Shown: positions 27,465 to 36,889, numbered from the stretch's first letter. The stretch is DNA of 64,000 nucleotides from CAVXXB01 sp963765585 (GCA_963765585.1 CAVXXB010000022.1:105662-169661), one strand, 5' to 3'. Numbers and translations are program-made. Notes: generated by a model not told the origin, from the sequence alone.

Positions 27465-28997
27465 ATGGCTGTTGAGACTTTTTATTATGACAATAAGATA
27501 GTCAGAAATTTTGCCCTGGCAACAATGATATGGAGTGCTGTCGGCATACTAGTCGGTGTTATCGTTGCTTTTCAAATGTTTCTGCCTTCACTTAATCTTG
27601 GTATTCCCTACACTACCTTCGGACGGTTACGGCCGCTGCATACGAATGCTGTTATATTCGCTTTTGTCGGAAACGGTATTTTTACGGGCGTGTATTACTC
27701 TTTGCAGCGACTATGTAAAGCACGCTTGTTCAGCGACGTTTTGAGCAAAGTTCATTTTTGGGGATGGCAGCTCATCATCGTTCTTGCTGCGGTTACATTG
27801 ATCTCAGGTATTACGGTCAGTAAAGAGTATGCCGAACTGGAATGGCCGATTGATATCCTTATCGCAGTGATCTGGGTGATATTTGGTATCAATATGATGG
27901 GAACGATTGTTAAACGGCGGGAAAAACACATGTATGTGGCTATCTGGTTTTATATTGCCACTTTTTTTACCGTGGCCGTGTTACATATTTTTAACTCTAT
28001 TGAAATCCCGGTCAGTTTCTTAAAAAGTTATCCCGTTTATGCGGGTGTGCAGGATGCCCTGGTGCAGTGGTGGTATGGTCATAATGCCGTCGCCTTCTTT
28101 CTTACTACTCCCTACCTGGGTTTGATGTATTACTTTCTACCTAAAATGGCTGATCGTCCTGTATACTCTTATCGTTTGTCCATAGTCCATTTTTGGGCAC
28201 TTATCTTTATATACATATGGGCCGGGCCGCATCATCTCTTATATACCTCACTTCCTGATTGGGCCCAATCACTGGGAACTGTATTTTCAATCATGCTAAT
28301 CGCGCCAAGTTGGGGCGGCATGCTTAATGGTCTGCTTACATTACGCGGCGCCTGGGATCGCGTACGTGAAGATCCTATCCTGAAATTCATGGTGGTTGCG
28401 GTAACGGCGTATGGTATGGCCACCTTTGAAGGTCCGATGCTTTCTATTAAAAGTGTTAACGGGCTGGCGCATTACACCGACTGGATTATCGCTCATGTCC
28501 ATGTGGGTGCACTCGGTTGGAATGGTTTGCTGACGTTTGGACTTCTTTACTGGCTCATTCCACGCTTGTTTGGTACAAAATTATACTCAAAGAAACTGGC
28601 CAACCTGCACTTCTGGATCGCCACACTGGGGATGATGTTTTATGTGATACCAATGTACTGGGCCGGTGTGACTCAGGGTTTGATGTGGAAAGAATTTACC
28701 GCAGAAGGTTACTTGCAGTATCCTCTTTTTCTTGAAACTGTATTGCAAATCGTTCCCATGTATTTTATCCGTGCAATTGGAGGTACGATATACCTTAGCG
28801 GTGTGGTTTTTATGTTTTACAATCTATTTAAAACGATGAAACAAGGCTCGCTGGAAGAAAATGTACAGGCCCAGGCACCGGCCTTGATCGTTGATCCGCA
28901 AGCTGAAAGAAAAATTGAGCCATCGCTGGCTGGAAAGCCGCCCGATTCAATTCACGGTTCTGTCCGTTATCGCAGTGCTAATCGGCGGGGTCATTGA
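27465..28997 (+). CDS. ccoN: cbb3-type cytochrome c oxidase subunit I (CcoN)
   Basis: This is the haem-copper catalytic subunit with about twelve membrane helices. Haem and copper ligands are visible in RPLHTNAVIFAF, WWYGHNAVAFFL, AGPHHLLYTSLPDW and IIAHVHVGALGWNG. The ATG at 27465 is preferred over an upstream TTG because GGGAG at 27451-27455 lies nine bases before it. The last residues, after about 28915, do not look like CcoN. Removing one A from the run 28910-28914 joins the frame directly to CcoO, so a fused CcoNO as in Bacteroidota is likely (see findings). Confidence 0.92.
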   Translation: MAVETFYYDNKIVRNFALATMIWSAVGILVGVIVAFQMFLPSLNLGIPYTTFGRLRPLHTNAVIFAFVGNGIFTGVYYSLQRLCKARLFSDVLSKVHFWGWQLIIVLAAVTLISGITVSKEYAELEWPIDILIAVIWVIFGINMMGTIVKRREKHMYVAIWFYIATFFTVAVLHIFNSIEIPVSFLKSYPVYAGVQDALVQWWYGHNAVAFFLTTPYLGLMYYFLPKMADRPVYSYRLSIVHFWALIFIYIWAGPHHLLYTSLPDWAQSLGTVFSIMLIAPSWGGMLNGLLTLRGAWDRVREDPILKFMVVAVTAYGMATFEGPMLSIKSVNGLAHYTDWIIAHVHVGALGWNGLLTFGLLYWLIPRLFGTKLYSKKLANLHFWIATLGMMFYVIPMYWAGVTQGLMWKEFTAEGYLQYPLFLETVLQIVPMYFIRAIGGTIYLSGVVFMFYNLFKTMKQGSLEENVQAQAPALIVDPQAERKIEPSLAGKPPDSIHGSVRYRSANRRGH

Positions 28998-29580
28998 AAT
29001 AATACCGACATTTCTTATCAAATCTAACGTGCCTACTATTACAAGCGTGAAACCATATACGCCGCTTGAACTTGAGGGCCGTGATATCTATGTTCGCGAA
29101 GGCTGTTATGTTTGCCACTCTCAGATGGTCAGACCATTCCGCTCTGAGACAGAAAGATATGGTGAATACTCCAAGTCCGGAGAATTTGTCTATGACCATC
29201 CTTTTCAATGGGGATCAAAACGAACCGGACCGGATCTGCACCGGATTGGTGGTAAGTATCCAGATGCCTGGCACTACAATCATATGCTTGAGCCTCAATC
29301 GATGTCTCCGGGTTCGCTCATGCCGCCATATCCCTGGCTTATTGAGGATGAACTGGACACATCAACATTAGAGAAAAAGATCACGGTCATGCAGACACTT
29401 GGTGTGCCCTATCCTCCTGGATATGACAATCGAGCCAGGACAGATCTGGAAAAACAAGCCGAAACAATTGCGGCAAAACTTAAAGAGTCTGGAATTGCGG
29501 TCGGTTCCGACAGAGAAATAATAGCTTTGATCGCGTATTTGCAGCGTCTCGGTACCGACATCAAAGGAAATACAAAATAA
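28891..29580 (+). CDS. ccoO: cbb3-type cytochrome c oxidase subunit II (CcoO)
   Basis: This membrane-anchored mono-haem cytochrome c passes electrons to CcoN. It has an N-terminal membrane helix (QFTVLSVIAVLIGGVIEIIP), the haem site EGCYVCHSQMVRPF and the axial Met region SMSPGSLMPPYPWL. The open frame begins with a TTG without a ribosome site, inside the end of ccoN. The conserved part starts at HRWLESRP. It is probably the second half of a CcoN-CcoO fusion broken by a one-base insertion at 28910-28914. Confidence 0.92.
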   Translation: MIRKLKEKLSHRWLESRPIQFTVLSVIAVLIGGVIEIIPTFLIKSNVPTITSVKPYTPLELEGRDIYVREGCYVCHSQMVRPFRSETERYGEYSKSGEFVYDHPFQWGSKRTGPDLHRIGGKYPDAWHYNHMLEPQSMSPGSLMPPYPWLIEDELDTSTLEKKITVMQTLGVPYPPGYDNRARTDLEKQAETIAAKLKESGIAVGSDREIIALIAYLQRLGTDIKGNTK

Positions 29581-29590
29581 TTGGGGTATT

Positions 29591-29779
29591 ATGTTTAAAC
29601 ATATTGTTGAGCAACTTCCCGGTTCTGAAATATTTGCTATCATATCCTTACTGTTATTTTTTGGATTTTTTATTGCGATAGTAATTTGGGCCTGGAAGTC
29701 CGATAAAGAATATTTGAAAAAAATGGAAAGATTACCGCTGGATTCATCATCTATTAACGGAGAGAAATATGATGGATAA
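29591..29779 (+). CDS. ccoQ: CcoQ-like small cbb3 subunit
   Basis: The 62-residue protein has one membrane helix (EIFAIISLLLFFGFFIAIVI) followed by WAWKSDKEYLKKME, as in FixQ/CcoQ proteins that stabilise the oxidase. It sits ten bases after ccoO and overlaps ccoP by eleven bases. Assignment rests on size, topology and position, since CcoQ sequences are weakly conserved. Confidence 0.85.
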   Translation: MFKHIVEQLPGSEIFAIISLLLFFGFFIAIVIWAWKSDKEYLKKMERLPLDSSSINGEKYDG

Positions 29780-30617
29780 AGATCTTGAAAAAGAAATTTT
29801 ATTAAACCATAGTTATGATGGTATTCAGGAACTTGATAATAAGTTACCACCCTGGTGGTTATATCTGTTCTATATAACAATAATCTGGTCTGTTTTGTAT
29901 ATGATTCATTACCATGTAATTGGCACCGGTGACTCATCATACGTAGAATATATGAAAGAATACGATCCCGATTGGCAGGCACCGGTCTCCGCATCCGGTT
30001 TTTCTTTGGGATATAATTCACCCTTTGCTGCCGGAGAGAATCTAACTCCCAGGGCCCGGGCCGAACTGGCACTGCAGGCTGCGCAGTCAGAAATGAATGC
30101 CGGACAAGGAATCACAAATGTCTCGGATCTTAAATTTGAGGATCTGATCATTGCCGCTATGCACATATCTACTCCGGAGGACCTGGAAAAACTGAAAGGT
30201 AATTTTCCGGATCTCTATGTGAAATATGAATCTGAAATGAGTGGTGGCAAATCTGCAGCCGTTGCAGAAGCAACGCCCGCAGAACCGGAAGTACCAATCG
30301 ATCCGCTAACCGATGACGCAAGTCTGGCCGCCGGAAAAAGCATTTTTATTGCCAATTGTGCCACTTGTCATGGTCAGTCCGGAGAGGGCGGAATCGGACC
30401 AAATATGACCGATGATTATTATATACATGGCGCAGGAATGAATAATACCATCCGGGTAATAAAAAGCGGTGTGCCTGCCAAAGGAATGATTTCATGGCGG
30501 GGAATCCTGAAGGAACCACAGATTCTCGAGGTTTCCAGTTATATATTGACATTACGAGGAACAAATCCACCGAAAGGTAAAGCGCCCCAGGGTGAAAAAA
30601 TAGTCGCCAATGAGTAA
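29769..30617 (+). CDS. ccoP: cbb3-type cytochrome c oxidase subunit III (CcoP), mono-haem form
   Basis: The 282-residue protein has the FixP N-terminal domain with its membrane helix (LPPWWLYLFYITIIW). A linker of about 120 residues follows, then one cytochrome c domain (SIFIANCATCHGQSGEGG, axial Met in AKGMISWRG). The usual proteobacterial CcoP has two CxxCH sites; only one is present here, with the space of the first occupied by a haem-less linker. AGAGAAAT precedes the ATG. It overlaps ccoQ and ccoG, consistent with one transcript. Confidence 0.92.
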   Translation: MMDKDLEKEILLNHSYDGIQELDNKLPPWWLYLFYITIIWSVLYMIHYHVIGTGDSSYVEYMKEYDPDWQAPVSASGFSLGYNSPFAAGENLTPRARAELALQAAQSEMNAGQGITNVSDLKFEDLIIAAMHISTPEDLEKLKGNFPDLYVKYESEMSGGKSAAVAEATPAEPEVPIDPLTDDASLAAGKSIFIANCATCHGQSGEGGIGPNMTDDYYIHGAGMNNTIRVIKSGVPAKGMISWRGILKEPQILEVSSYILTLRGTNPPKGKAPQGEKIVANE

Positions 30618-32048
30618 TGGATTAAAAAAAAATATAGAACAAGATGCGGATAACAATTACCGCGATAAACTTGCGACCGTCGATAAAGAAGGTAAACGTA
30701 TTTGGGTATTCCCCAAAAAACCATCGGGCAATTTTACCCGCGCCAGACAATTTTTAAGTTTCCTTCTTTTAGCATTCCTTTTTATTGCGCCGTTTTTACG
30801 CATTAACGGACAACAATTTCTTCTTTTCAATATAATAGAGAGAAAATTTGTCATTTTCGGCCTGGTTTTCTGGCCACAGGATTTTTATATCTTTGTTCTG
30901 GCAACTCTGACACTGGTCGTATTTGTTGTCCTCTTTACGGTGGTTTTTGGCAGATTATGGTGTGGTTGGGCCTGTCCGCAAACCATTTTCATGGAAATGG
31001 TATTCAGAAAAATTGAATACTGGATTGAGGGGGATGCCAGAAAACAGATCGCGCTCAAAGAGAGCACCCTGGACTAGTGAAAAAATATTTAAAAAAACCT
31101 TTAAGCACGCCATTTTCTATTTTATTTCATTCTTCATCGGCAACACGTTTCTTGCTTATATCGTCGGATCCGACCAATTGCTGAAAATTATAAGCGATCC
31201 CCCATCGGAACATCTGGCGGGATTGACTGCGATGATTATGTTTAGCGCGGTGTTCTACTGGGTATTTGCATTTTTCAGAGAACAGGTGTGTACTCTGGTT
31301 TGTCCGTACGGACGATTACAGGGCGTGCTGCTGGATCCGAATTCTATCGTGGTTGCCTATGATTTTAAGCGCGGCGAACCCAGAGGAAGGCTATCACGAA
31401 CAGAATCACGCGGCGAACTTGGGCATTGTGTGGATTGCCACCAGTGTATAGAGGTGTGCCCTACCGGTATTGATATTCGTAATGGTACGCAGCTGGAATG
31501 TATTAATTGCACCGCCTGTATTGATGCATGTAACTCGGTTATGGAGAAAGTTAATTTCCCCCGGGGACTCATTCGATATACATCCTATAATAATATTGTA
31601 AAAGAGCAAAAATTAAAAATCACCCCGCGGATCATTGGTTATTCAATGGTTTTTATCGGTCTGCTCGCAATTGTTTCCACATTATTATTAGTACGCAAAC
31701 CTATCGATACCACCATTCTAAGAACCCCCGGCGTTATGTTTCAGGAAACAGCAGATGGCTATATCACCAATCTGTATAATATTAAAATAGTTAATAAAAC
31801 TTTTGATACGCAGGCAAATTACAATCAGGCTTAAAACTCCTGAGGGTCGGATCAGGCAGGTGGGTGGCGACTTAACTGCCGAAGAAAACAGTGTCGTGCA
31901 ATCCGCTTTTTTTGTTGAGTTGCCAAAGGAACAAGTTCGCGTCGTGCGAACACCAATCCAAATTGAAATTATATCAGATTCCACCAGTGTCGATATCATA
32001 TCGACATCATTTTTAGGACCGAACCTGTGGCAAAATCAAAAAGAATAG
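30610..32048 (+). CDS. ccoG: cbb3 oxidase accessory ferredoxin-like protein CcoG (two frameshifts)
   Basis: About 478 residues when repaired. CcoG is a membrane iron-sulfur protein with copper-reductase activity required for oxidase assembly. Visible are several membrane helices, the motif WCGWACPQTIFMEMVF, two ferredoxin cysteine sets (CVDCHQCIEVCPTGIDI and CINCTACIDACNSVM) and a C-terminal Ig-like domain (KTPEGRIRQVGGDL, ISTSFLGP). The frame breaks twice. One break is at 31057-31059 (AAA), between KQIALK and RAPWTSEKIF. The other is at 31816-31818 (AAA), between NKTFDTQA and ITIRLKTPEG. Removing one A at each restores the full family sequence. Confidence 0.92.
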
Positions 32049-32505
32049 CAGGCTGGCCATTTGGCATTGCCATTATATATGGAGGATTTGTCCTCCTTTT
32101 ACTGATTTTTGTGCTTTACTCTTTATTTAATAGTGTAGATCTGGTAAGCAAAGACTACTATGCCGAAGATTTGGCCTATCAGAAACAAATCGATCGGCAA
32201 AACCGCGCCAATAGTTTGGAAACAGGATTAAGCTGGAGTATTCTCAACAATCCCAGACTGTTCAGTTAAAATTCCCCGCAAGCATTAACACGAATGAGAT
32301 TTCAGGAAAAATTATCTTTTTCAGACCGTCTGATGCACAACTGGATAATACAATCAGCATAAATCCGGATGTGAAGGGGTTACAGACAATTGATGTGAGC
32401 CGCTTAAAAAAAGGAGTTTGGCGGATTAAAATATTCTGGAAAGTTGTTAATACGGATTATTATGACGAAGGTATCATTGAATTACAAAGTGAGTCTAAGC
32501 TCTAA
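32027..32505 (+). CDS. FixH/CcoH-family protein (frameshifted)
   Basis: About 159 residues when repaired. The first part has one membrane helix (WPFGIAIIYGGFVLLLLIFV) and SKDYYAEDLAYQKQIDR, which is the conserved FixH region (YY, Y-Q). The second part, in another frame, is the periplasmic domain (QTVQLKFPASINT, RLKKGVWRIKIFWKV). The break lies about 32235-32255, where one base seems missing. GTG start, overlapping the end of ccoG by 22 bases. FixH helps cbb3 assembly. Confidence 0.82.
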
Positions 32506-32852
32506 TGTCAGATTTTAAAAAATGTCCTAAATGTGAACATACCTGGGAATCGAGAGAAAATTTCCTTACTGATGACAATATCGAAATTATTGGCTATCAG
32601 GCCAATTTTTTTGATTTGAAAATGGGATTGTTTCTATTCAATCATACATCTTGCAAGACAACAATGGCATTGGAAGCGGCGAATTTTACGGATCTCTATG
32701 ATGGCCCTTTGTTAAAAGGCCGAAAAACGGGTACAAATGAATGTCCATCATATTGTCTTAATACCAGCGAGTTAAAAGCCTGCCCGGCACAATGTGAATG
32801 TGCATATGTCCGTGATGTCATCCAAATTGTAAAAGGATGGCGGGAGAATTGA
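32505..32852 (+). CDS. Cysteine-rich protein of unknown function at the end of the cco operon
   Basis: The 115-residue protein starts with a zinc-ribbon-like knuckle (FKKCPKCEHTWESRENFL). It ends in a second cysteine cluster (NECPSYCLNTSELKACPAQC, then ECAY), nine cysteines in all with HTSC in the middle. It has no membrane helix or signal peptide. Its ATG overlaps the fixH stop by one base, so it is the last gene of the oxidase operon. I do not recognise a named family. A role in metal or redox handling for the oxidase is only suggested by position. Confidence 0.75.
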   Translation: MSDFKKCPKCEHTWESRENFLTDDNIEIIGYQANFFDLKMGLFLFNHTSCKTTMALEAANFTDLYDGPLLKGRKTGTNECPSYCLNTSELKACPAQCECAYVRDVIQIVKGWREN

Positions 32853-32885
32853 GGACTATGTTATTATTTATCCAGTTAGGTTATA

Positions 32886-33143
32886 TCAATTGGGGCGATC
32901 AGATTCATAATCAGGCAGGATGTCATTTAATATTTCTTCCGCACGTTTTTTATCCTTTTGAAACACATAAATATCGCCCAATCCTTTCTGAGTGACAAAT
33001 ATACCGTCATAGGCCGTATCGAATTTGCTGTTAAAATTCATGTCAATATCAGCATCTTCAAACGCTTTTCTTATGAGCGGTAAGACAGCTTCATGCTCCC
33101 GCTCAAGCGTCAGAATTTTTACTGTGTTTTCATTTTCTTTCAT
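32886..33143 (-). CDS. DUF2007-like putative signal transducing protein
   Basis: The 85-residue protein matches the small DUF2007 pattern: TLEREHEAVLPLIRKAFEDA, a central variable part ending in GDIYVFQKDKKRAEEIL. Proteins of this family have a ferredoxin-like fold and are often called putative signal transducers; nothing more specific is known. The ATG at 33143 is chosen because GGAGG (33149-33153) lies five bases upstream; a GTG twelve bases earlier is the alternative. It converges on the cco operon. Confidence 0.65.
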   Translation of the reverse strand: MKENENTVKILTLEREHEAVLPLIRKAFEDADIDMNFNSKFDTAYDGIFVTQKGLGDIYVFQKDKKRAEEILNDILPDYESDRPN

Positions 33144-33326
33144 GAAATCCTCCACTTTAGTTTTAACTTGGTCCTCTCGCAGAGACGCAGAGGAAGAATA
33201 TAAGGAATTAGGGATGAGAAATTCACAGTTGGCAATTGGCGAAAGACAGTTACCAATTACAAATTACTAATTACTACTCTCAAATTCCTAATTTCACATT
33301 TACGACAGTATCCTTAAGCATGTTTC

Positions 33327-34205
33327 TTACCATGGAAACTCTTTCTCATACCAATCCTGTGTCATATCCAGCCAGAAAAAGAGACCGCGCCACTCGCCAA
33401 GATGATCGTATTGCTTTGCGATGTCATTCTCGGTACACGCTTTGCCGGCAAAATGTTTTTCGGAAAATTTTTTTGTGCTCCAGCTATCGGATCCATAATA
33501 ATCATAACGACCGAGAAGCTTGAGCAAATTACTTACAGCATATTTACCGAATCCTTTGATTTTCAATATTTCTTTATATAGACCATTCGTATCTGTCTCC
33601 CCGGCATCGAAAGTATCAATGTTCAAGATCCCATCTGCAATATTACGGCTAAACTCTAAAAGATAGGGTGCCCGATAGCCCATCTTTATTTTTTCACGCA
33701 AATATTTTTCTGACGTTACTGCAATTTCGTCCGGGGTTGGAAATACACCCCGGCCTGTTTTTTCAACGAGATTGTTGACCATTATTTTGGTCAGGTTCCA
33801 GGTACAATTAGTGGTGCACAGCATTTTGACCATATCTTCCCACAGGGTAGCGCAGCGAAACATTCGACCGGCAGATTTTTCTTTTATCCACTTATATTCT
33901 TTTATACTACCCGCCAGTTTGTAGAATCCGGTATAATCCTCATCTAACCGGAACATCCGCTTTACCATTTCTGATAATTCATTTTGACAGGTCTCATCCA
34001 AATTCTGCTCTGCGGTTACGATAATTTCCTGATCAGTTTCCGATGACAATAAAATCCGGTCTATCTGATCTTTGCGCCTTATCTTTGTGGCAAGAGTTTT
34101 TGTGTCTGAAAGAATTTCAAATGGCGCCAGATCTATCCAGCCATGTGAAAACAAGGTGCTGTTAAAAGAAAAGGGGGCCGTGGGTTTGATGGTAAATACT
34201 GACAT
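33327..34205 (-). CDS. HhH-GPD family DNA glycosylase
   Basis: The 292-residue protein has the helix-hairpin-helix motif ILKIKGFGKYAVSNLLKLLG followed by the GPD-like YDYYGSDSW with the likely catalytic Asp. The preceding glycosylase helices contain MLCTTNCTWNLTKIMVNNLV. It is in the AlkA/OGG superfamily that removes damaged bases from DNA. The N-terminal 110 residues resemble the TATA-like domain of AlkA and OGG1. The base removed cannot be assigned. It stands alone; a terminator lies further upstream at 34279-34312. Confidence 0.8.
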   Translation of the reverse strand: MSVFTIKPTAPFSFNSTLFSHGWIDLAPFEILSDTKTLATKIRRKDQIDRILLSSETDQEIIVTAEQNLDETCQNELSEMVKRMFRLDEDYTGFYKLAGSIKEYKWIKEKSAGRMFRCATLWEDMVKMLCTTNCTWNLTKIMVNNLVEKTGRGVFPTPDEIAVTSEKYLREKIKMGYRAPYLLEFSRNIADGILNIDTFDAGETDTNGLYKEILKIKGFGKYAVSNLLKLLGRYDYYGSDSWSTKKFSEKHFAGKACTENDIAKQYDHLGEWRGLFFWLDMTQDWYEKEFPW

Positions 34206-34278
34206 ATTATTCCACCATAAATAGAATTAGAAAAGATAACAATATAAATCCGGCATTTCTGACGATCTGTCAAAAATA

Positions 34279-34312
34279 GAAAAGCCCCAATAACTAAATA
34301 ACGGGGCTTTTC
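34279..34312 (-). terminator. Intrinsic terminator
   Basis: GAAAAGCCCC (34279-34288) and GGGGCTTTTC (34303-34312) form a perfect ten-base stem with a 14-base loop, with a T-run on the exit side. It lies 16 bases beyond the stop of the minus-strand periplasmic protein gene. Confidence 0.85.
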
Positions 34313-34327
34313 TCAATGCGGTTGCTC

Positions 34328-34804
34328 TTACTTTAACAGCGGAAACTGTGCCGATATCTGTAATCTTAAAACAGTATCGATTTGACGTTGGATTTGCAAA
34401 AACTGAATACCACGCAGGCTGGAGAGTTCATCTTTAATCTTTGTATAAGTGCTTTTCTCAAGCTCACTCAGCTTTTTCTCGATAGTGAAAAAGGCTTCGG
34501 CAATTTTTGCCGCATCATCATCACTCATTGATCCGTATTTTTCATCAATCATTTTATACATTTCCAACCGTTCATCCATTATTTTGCTGCGCTCTGCAAA
34601 ATAAGCATCATAAATTGGCCAGTATACTTTGCCTTCATCTTCGGTCAGCTGCATATTCACCAACATAAGTTTTTTAGATTGAACCGACAGATCTTCTTTA
34701 GCAAGAGCCAGATAATCATTCAGATTCATTTCCTGCTTTGTAGAGTCTTGTGCAAACACAATCCCTGTGAGCATTACCATAAGCATAAGTGTTCTTGTTA
34801 CCAT
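34328..34804 (-). CDS. Periplasmic helical protein of unknown function
   Basis: The 158-residue protein has a signal peptide (MVTRTLMLMVMLTGIVFAQ). The all-helical mature part has paired motifs LTEDEGKVYWPIYDAYFAER and EKKLSELEKSTYTKIKDEL, recalling the Spy/CpxP (LTXXQ) group of periplasmic chaperones, although the LTXXQ motif itself is not clear. GGAGAA precedes the ATG. A terminator follows the gene, so it is a single-gene transcript. Function not assigned. Confidence 0.7.
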   Translation of the reverse strand: MVTRTLMLMVMLTGIVFAQDSTKQEMNLNDYLALAKEDLSVQSKKLMLVNMQLTEDEGKVYWPIYDAYFAERSKIMDERLEMYKMIDEKYGSMSDDDAAKIAEAFFTIEKKLSELEKSTYTKIKDELSSLRGIQFLQIQRQIDTVLRLQISAQFPLLK

Positions 34805-35159
34805 ATTACATTCTCCTTTTGTGATTTTGTTGTAATATACTTTATTATTCTGGTTAATGTATTAGAGGCTTCTAAAAAATGTAAATTTCTTTCAAAATGT
34901 CACCCTGAATTTATTTCAGGGTCTATTTAATTAGATCCTGAACCAAGTTCAGGATGACAAACTATTTTATCCTGTTTATCTTTTGTCCACCGTGCAATTA
35001 ACTTGATCTCTTTTCATTTGGCAGTGTAACTATCCTTCAGCAGGTATTATTCCTGGTCATATGTTCTTTCTAATCAATAGAATCTCAAATTATAAACCTT
35101 GACATATTTTTAGGGCTTATGTAATTTGATTCACAATCTAATTTTACAGGAGATGTGTA
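34805..35159. other. Intergenic gap with one hairpin repeat
   Basis: No gene seen. The gap holds the hairpin repeat at 34898-34959, the serA leader and AGGAG at 35148-35152, seven bases before the serA ATG. No clear promoter was identified. Confidence 0.6.
34898..34959. repeat. Dispersed hairpin repeat of the CCTGAA type
   Basis: TGTCACCCTGAATTTATTTC and GTTCAGGATGACA form an imperfect 62-base palindrome, with internal CCTGAA-TTCAGG hairpins on each side. Repeats with this text are common in many unrelated genomes. Confidence 0.65.
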
Positions 35160-36747
35160 ATGTCCAAAATATTAATCGCAGATTCTTTACCCCAATTTAT
35201 TCTCGAAAAATATAATAAGTCCGGGAATGTAACAATTGACAACAAGTCCGGAATATCCAAAGAAGATCTATTAAAAGAAATTGAATCATATGACGGGCTG
35301 GTTGTTCGCAGCCGGACCAAAGTAACTGCTGATATAATTGAAGCTGCCAAAAATTTAAAAGTAATTGGCCGTGCCGGAGCCGGTGTGGATAATATTGATA
35401 CAGATGAAGCCACCAAACGTGGTATTATTGTGATGAACACACCCGGTGGAAACACGATAGCCGCAACCGAGCATGCGGTGGCGATGATGCTGGCGACCAT
35501 GCGCAATATCGCAAGAGCGAATATGTCCATCCTGGACGAAAAGTGGGATCGCAAAACCTATATTGGTCGTGAACTATTTGGAAAAACTATCGGCATTCTC
35601 GGCCTGGGGAAAATTGGGTATCAGGTTGCCAAAAGATTAAAAGCATTTGACGCCGAATTGATTGTTTATGACCCCATAGTTACCAAAGAAGTGGCCGATC
35701 AGATCGGGGCTAAATTGGTTGAATTGGATGAACTTATTTCAAGATCTGATATTATCACAATTCATGCACCAAAGATTCCTGAAACCATTGATTTGATAAA
35801 CAAAGATCGATTAAACAAATGTAAAGATGGCGTGGTTATTATCAATTGTGCTCGTGGCGGCATCGCTAATGAGGCCGACCTGCTTGCTGCACTTGAGAGT
35901 GGAAAAGTTTCCGCCGCCGGTCTGGATGTCTACTCCTCTGAGCCACCCACGGATTTTGCCCTGGCAAAGCATCCACATGTTACCGCAACCCCACATCTGG
36001 GTGCATCCACCCATGAGGCTCAGGAAAAAGTGGCCGATATGATTCTTGATCAAATGATTGAATATTTCGATAAGCAAGTGGCCAGAAATTCGGTTAATTA
36101 TATTTCAATCGAACCGGAAATACAGAAAAAAATTGCCCCCTACTTTGAACTGTCTGAACGGCTGGGAAAAATATTCAGCCAATGTAAATCCGGTCGTCTG
36201 GAAGAGGTAACCATCCGTTTTTATGGAGATATACTCTTGTTACCTGTTGAACCGATCTCGGCTCACATGATGGTGGGCGCATTACAGGGCGCCGAAACCG
36301 AACTGGTTAATCCGGTAAATGCCTTGTCCATTTGCCGTAATCGCGGGATCAGTATCGAGATTGTTAAGAAAGATCTTGCGCTTACCAGTCATACCAATTT
36401 GATTGCCTGTGATTTTAAAACTGATAAGGGGTTTTACCATTTTGCCGGAACCGTTTTCGCCAAAGATCAATTTCATCTTACCGAATGTGGTGATTTTGTT
36501 TGCGATGCTAATTTGGAAGGGCATATGCTATTTGTTGAAAATGATGATATCCCGGGTGTGGTTGGGCAGGCTGGGCCTGGCGCTTGCAAATTATGACGTA
36601 AATATTGGCCATCTTTCCCTCGGGCGCCTGAAAGATGACCAAAAAGCATTGAATATATTTAATCTTGATTCTGCCATTGGCGATGGGGTTAAAGATGAAT
36701 TATCAGCTGTAAAAGGTGTAAATCAACTATATACAGCCGATCTGTAA
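35160..36747 (+). CDS. serA: D-3-phosphoglycerate dehydrogenase (frameshifted near the end)
   Basis: About 528 residues when repaired, the usual length of the long SerA form. It oxidises 3-phosphoglycerate with NAD in the first step of serine synthesis. The NAD site is GILGLGKIGYQVAKRL, catalytic residues lie in NCARGGIANEADLL and TPHLGAST, and a substrate-binding plus ACT regulatory domain follows (ENDDIPGVVG, ALANYDVNIGHLSLGR). The frame is lost inside the ACT domain. Removing one G at 36564-36566 joins DDIPGVVG to RLGLALANYD. The ACT domain normally mediates serine inhibition. AGGAG lies seven bases before the ATG. Confidence 0.94.
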
Positions 36748-36761
36748 TTATTTAAAATATT

Positions 36762-36859
36762 TTAACCGCAAAGTGCGCAGAGAAAACGAGATGCTCGCAA
36801 AGAAATAAATTTTAATTTTCTTTGCGAACTTTGCATATTCTTGGCGTCTTTGCGGTTAA
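36762..36859. repeat. Large hairpin repeat between convergent genes
   Basis: TTAACCGCAAAG at the left end and CTTTGCGGTTAA at the right end bound an imperfect 98-base inverted repeat, with inner pairs CTCGCAAAGAAA and TTTCTTTGCGAA. It lies between the stop codons of serA and sfsA and may end transcription from both sides. Confidence 0.7.
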
Positions 36860-36889
36860 GAAAATAATCCCCATTGATCCAGAGTTTTT

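Noticed and set aside
29368..30072. A 234-codon open frame opposite ccoO, ccoQ and ccoP
   Set aside because: The sense-strand genes are certain and the antisense translation has no family features.
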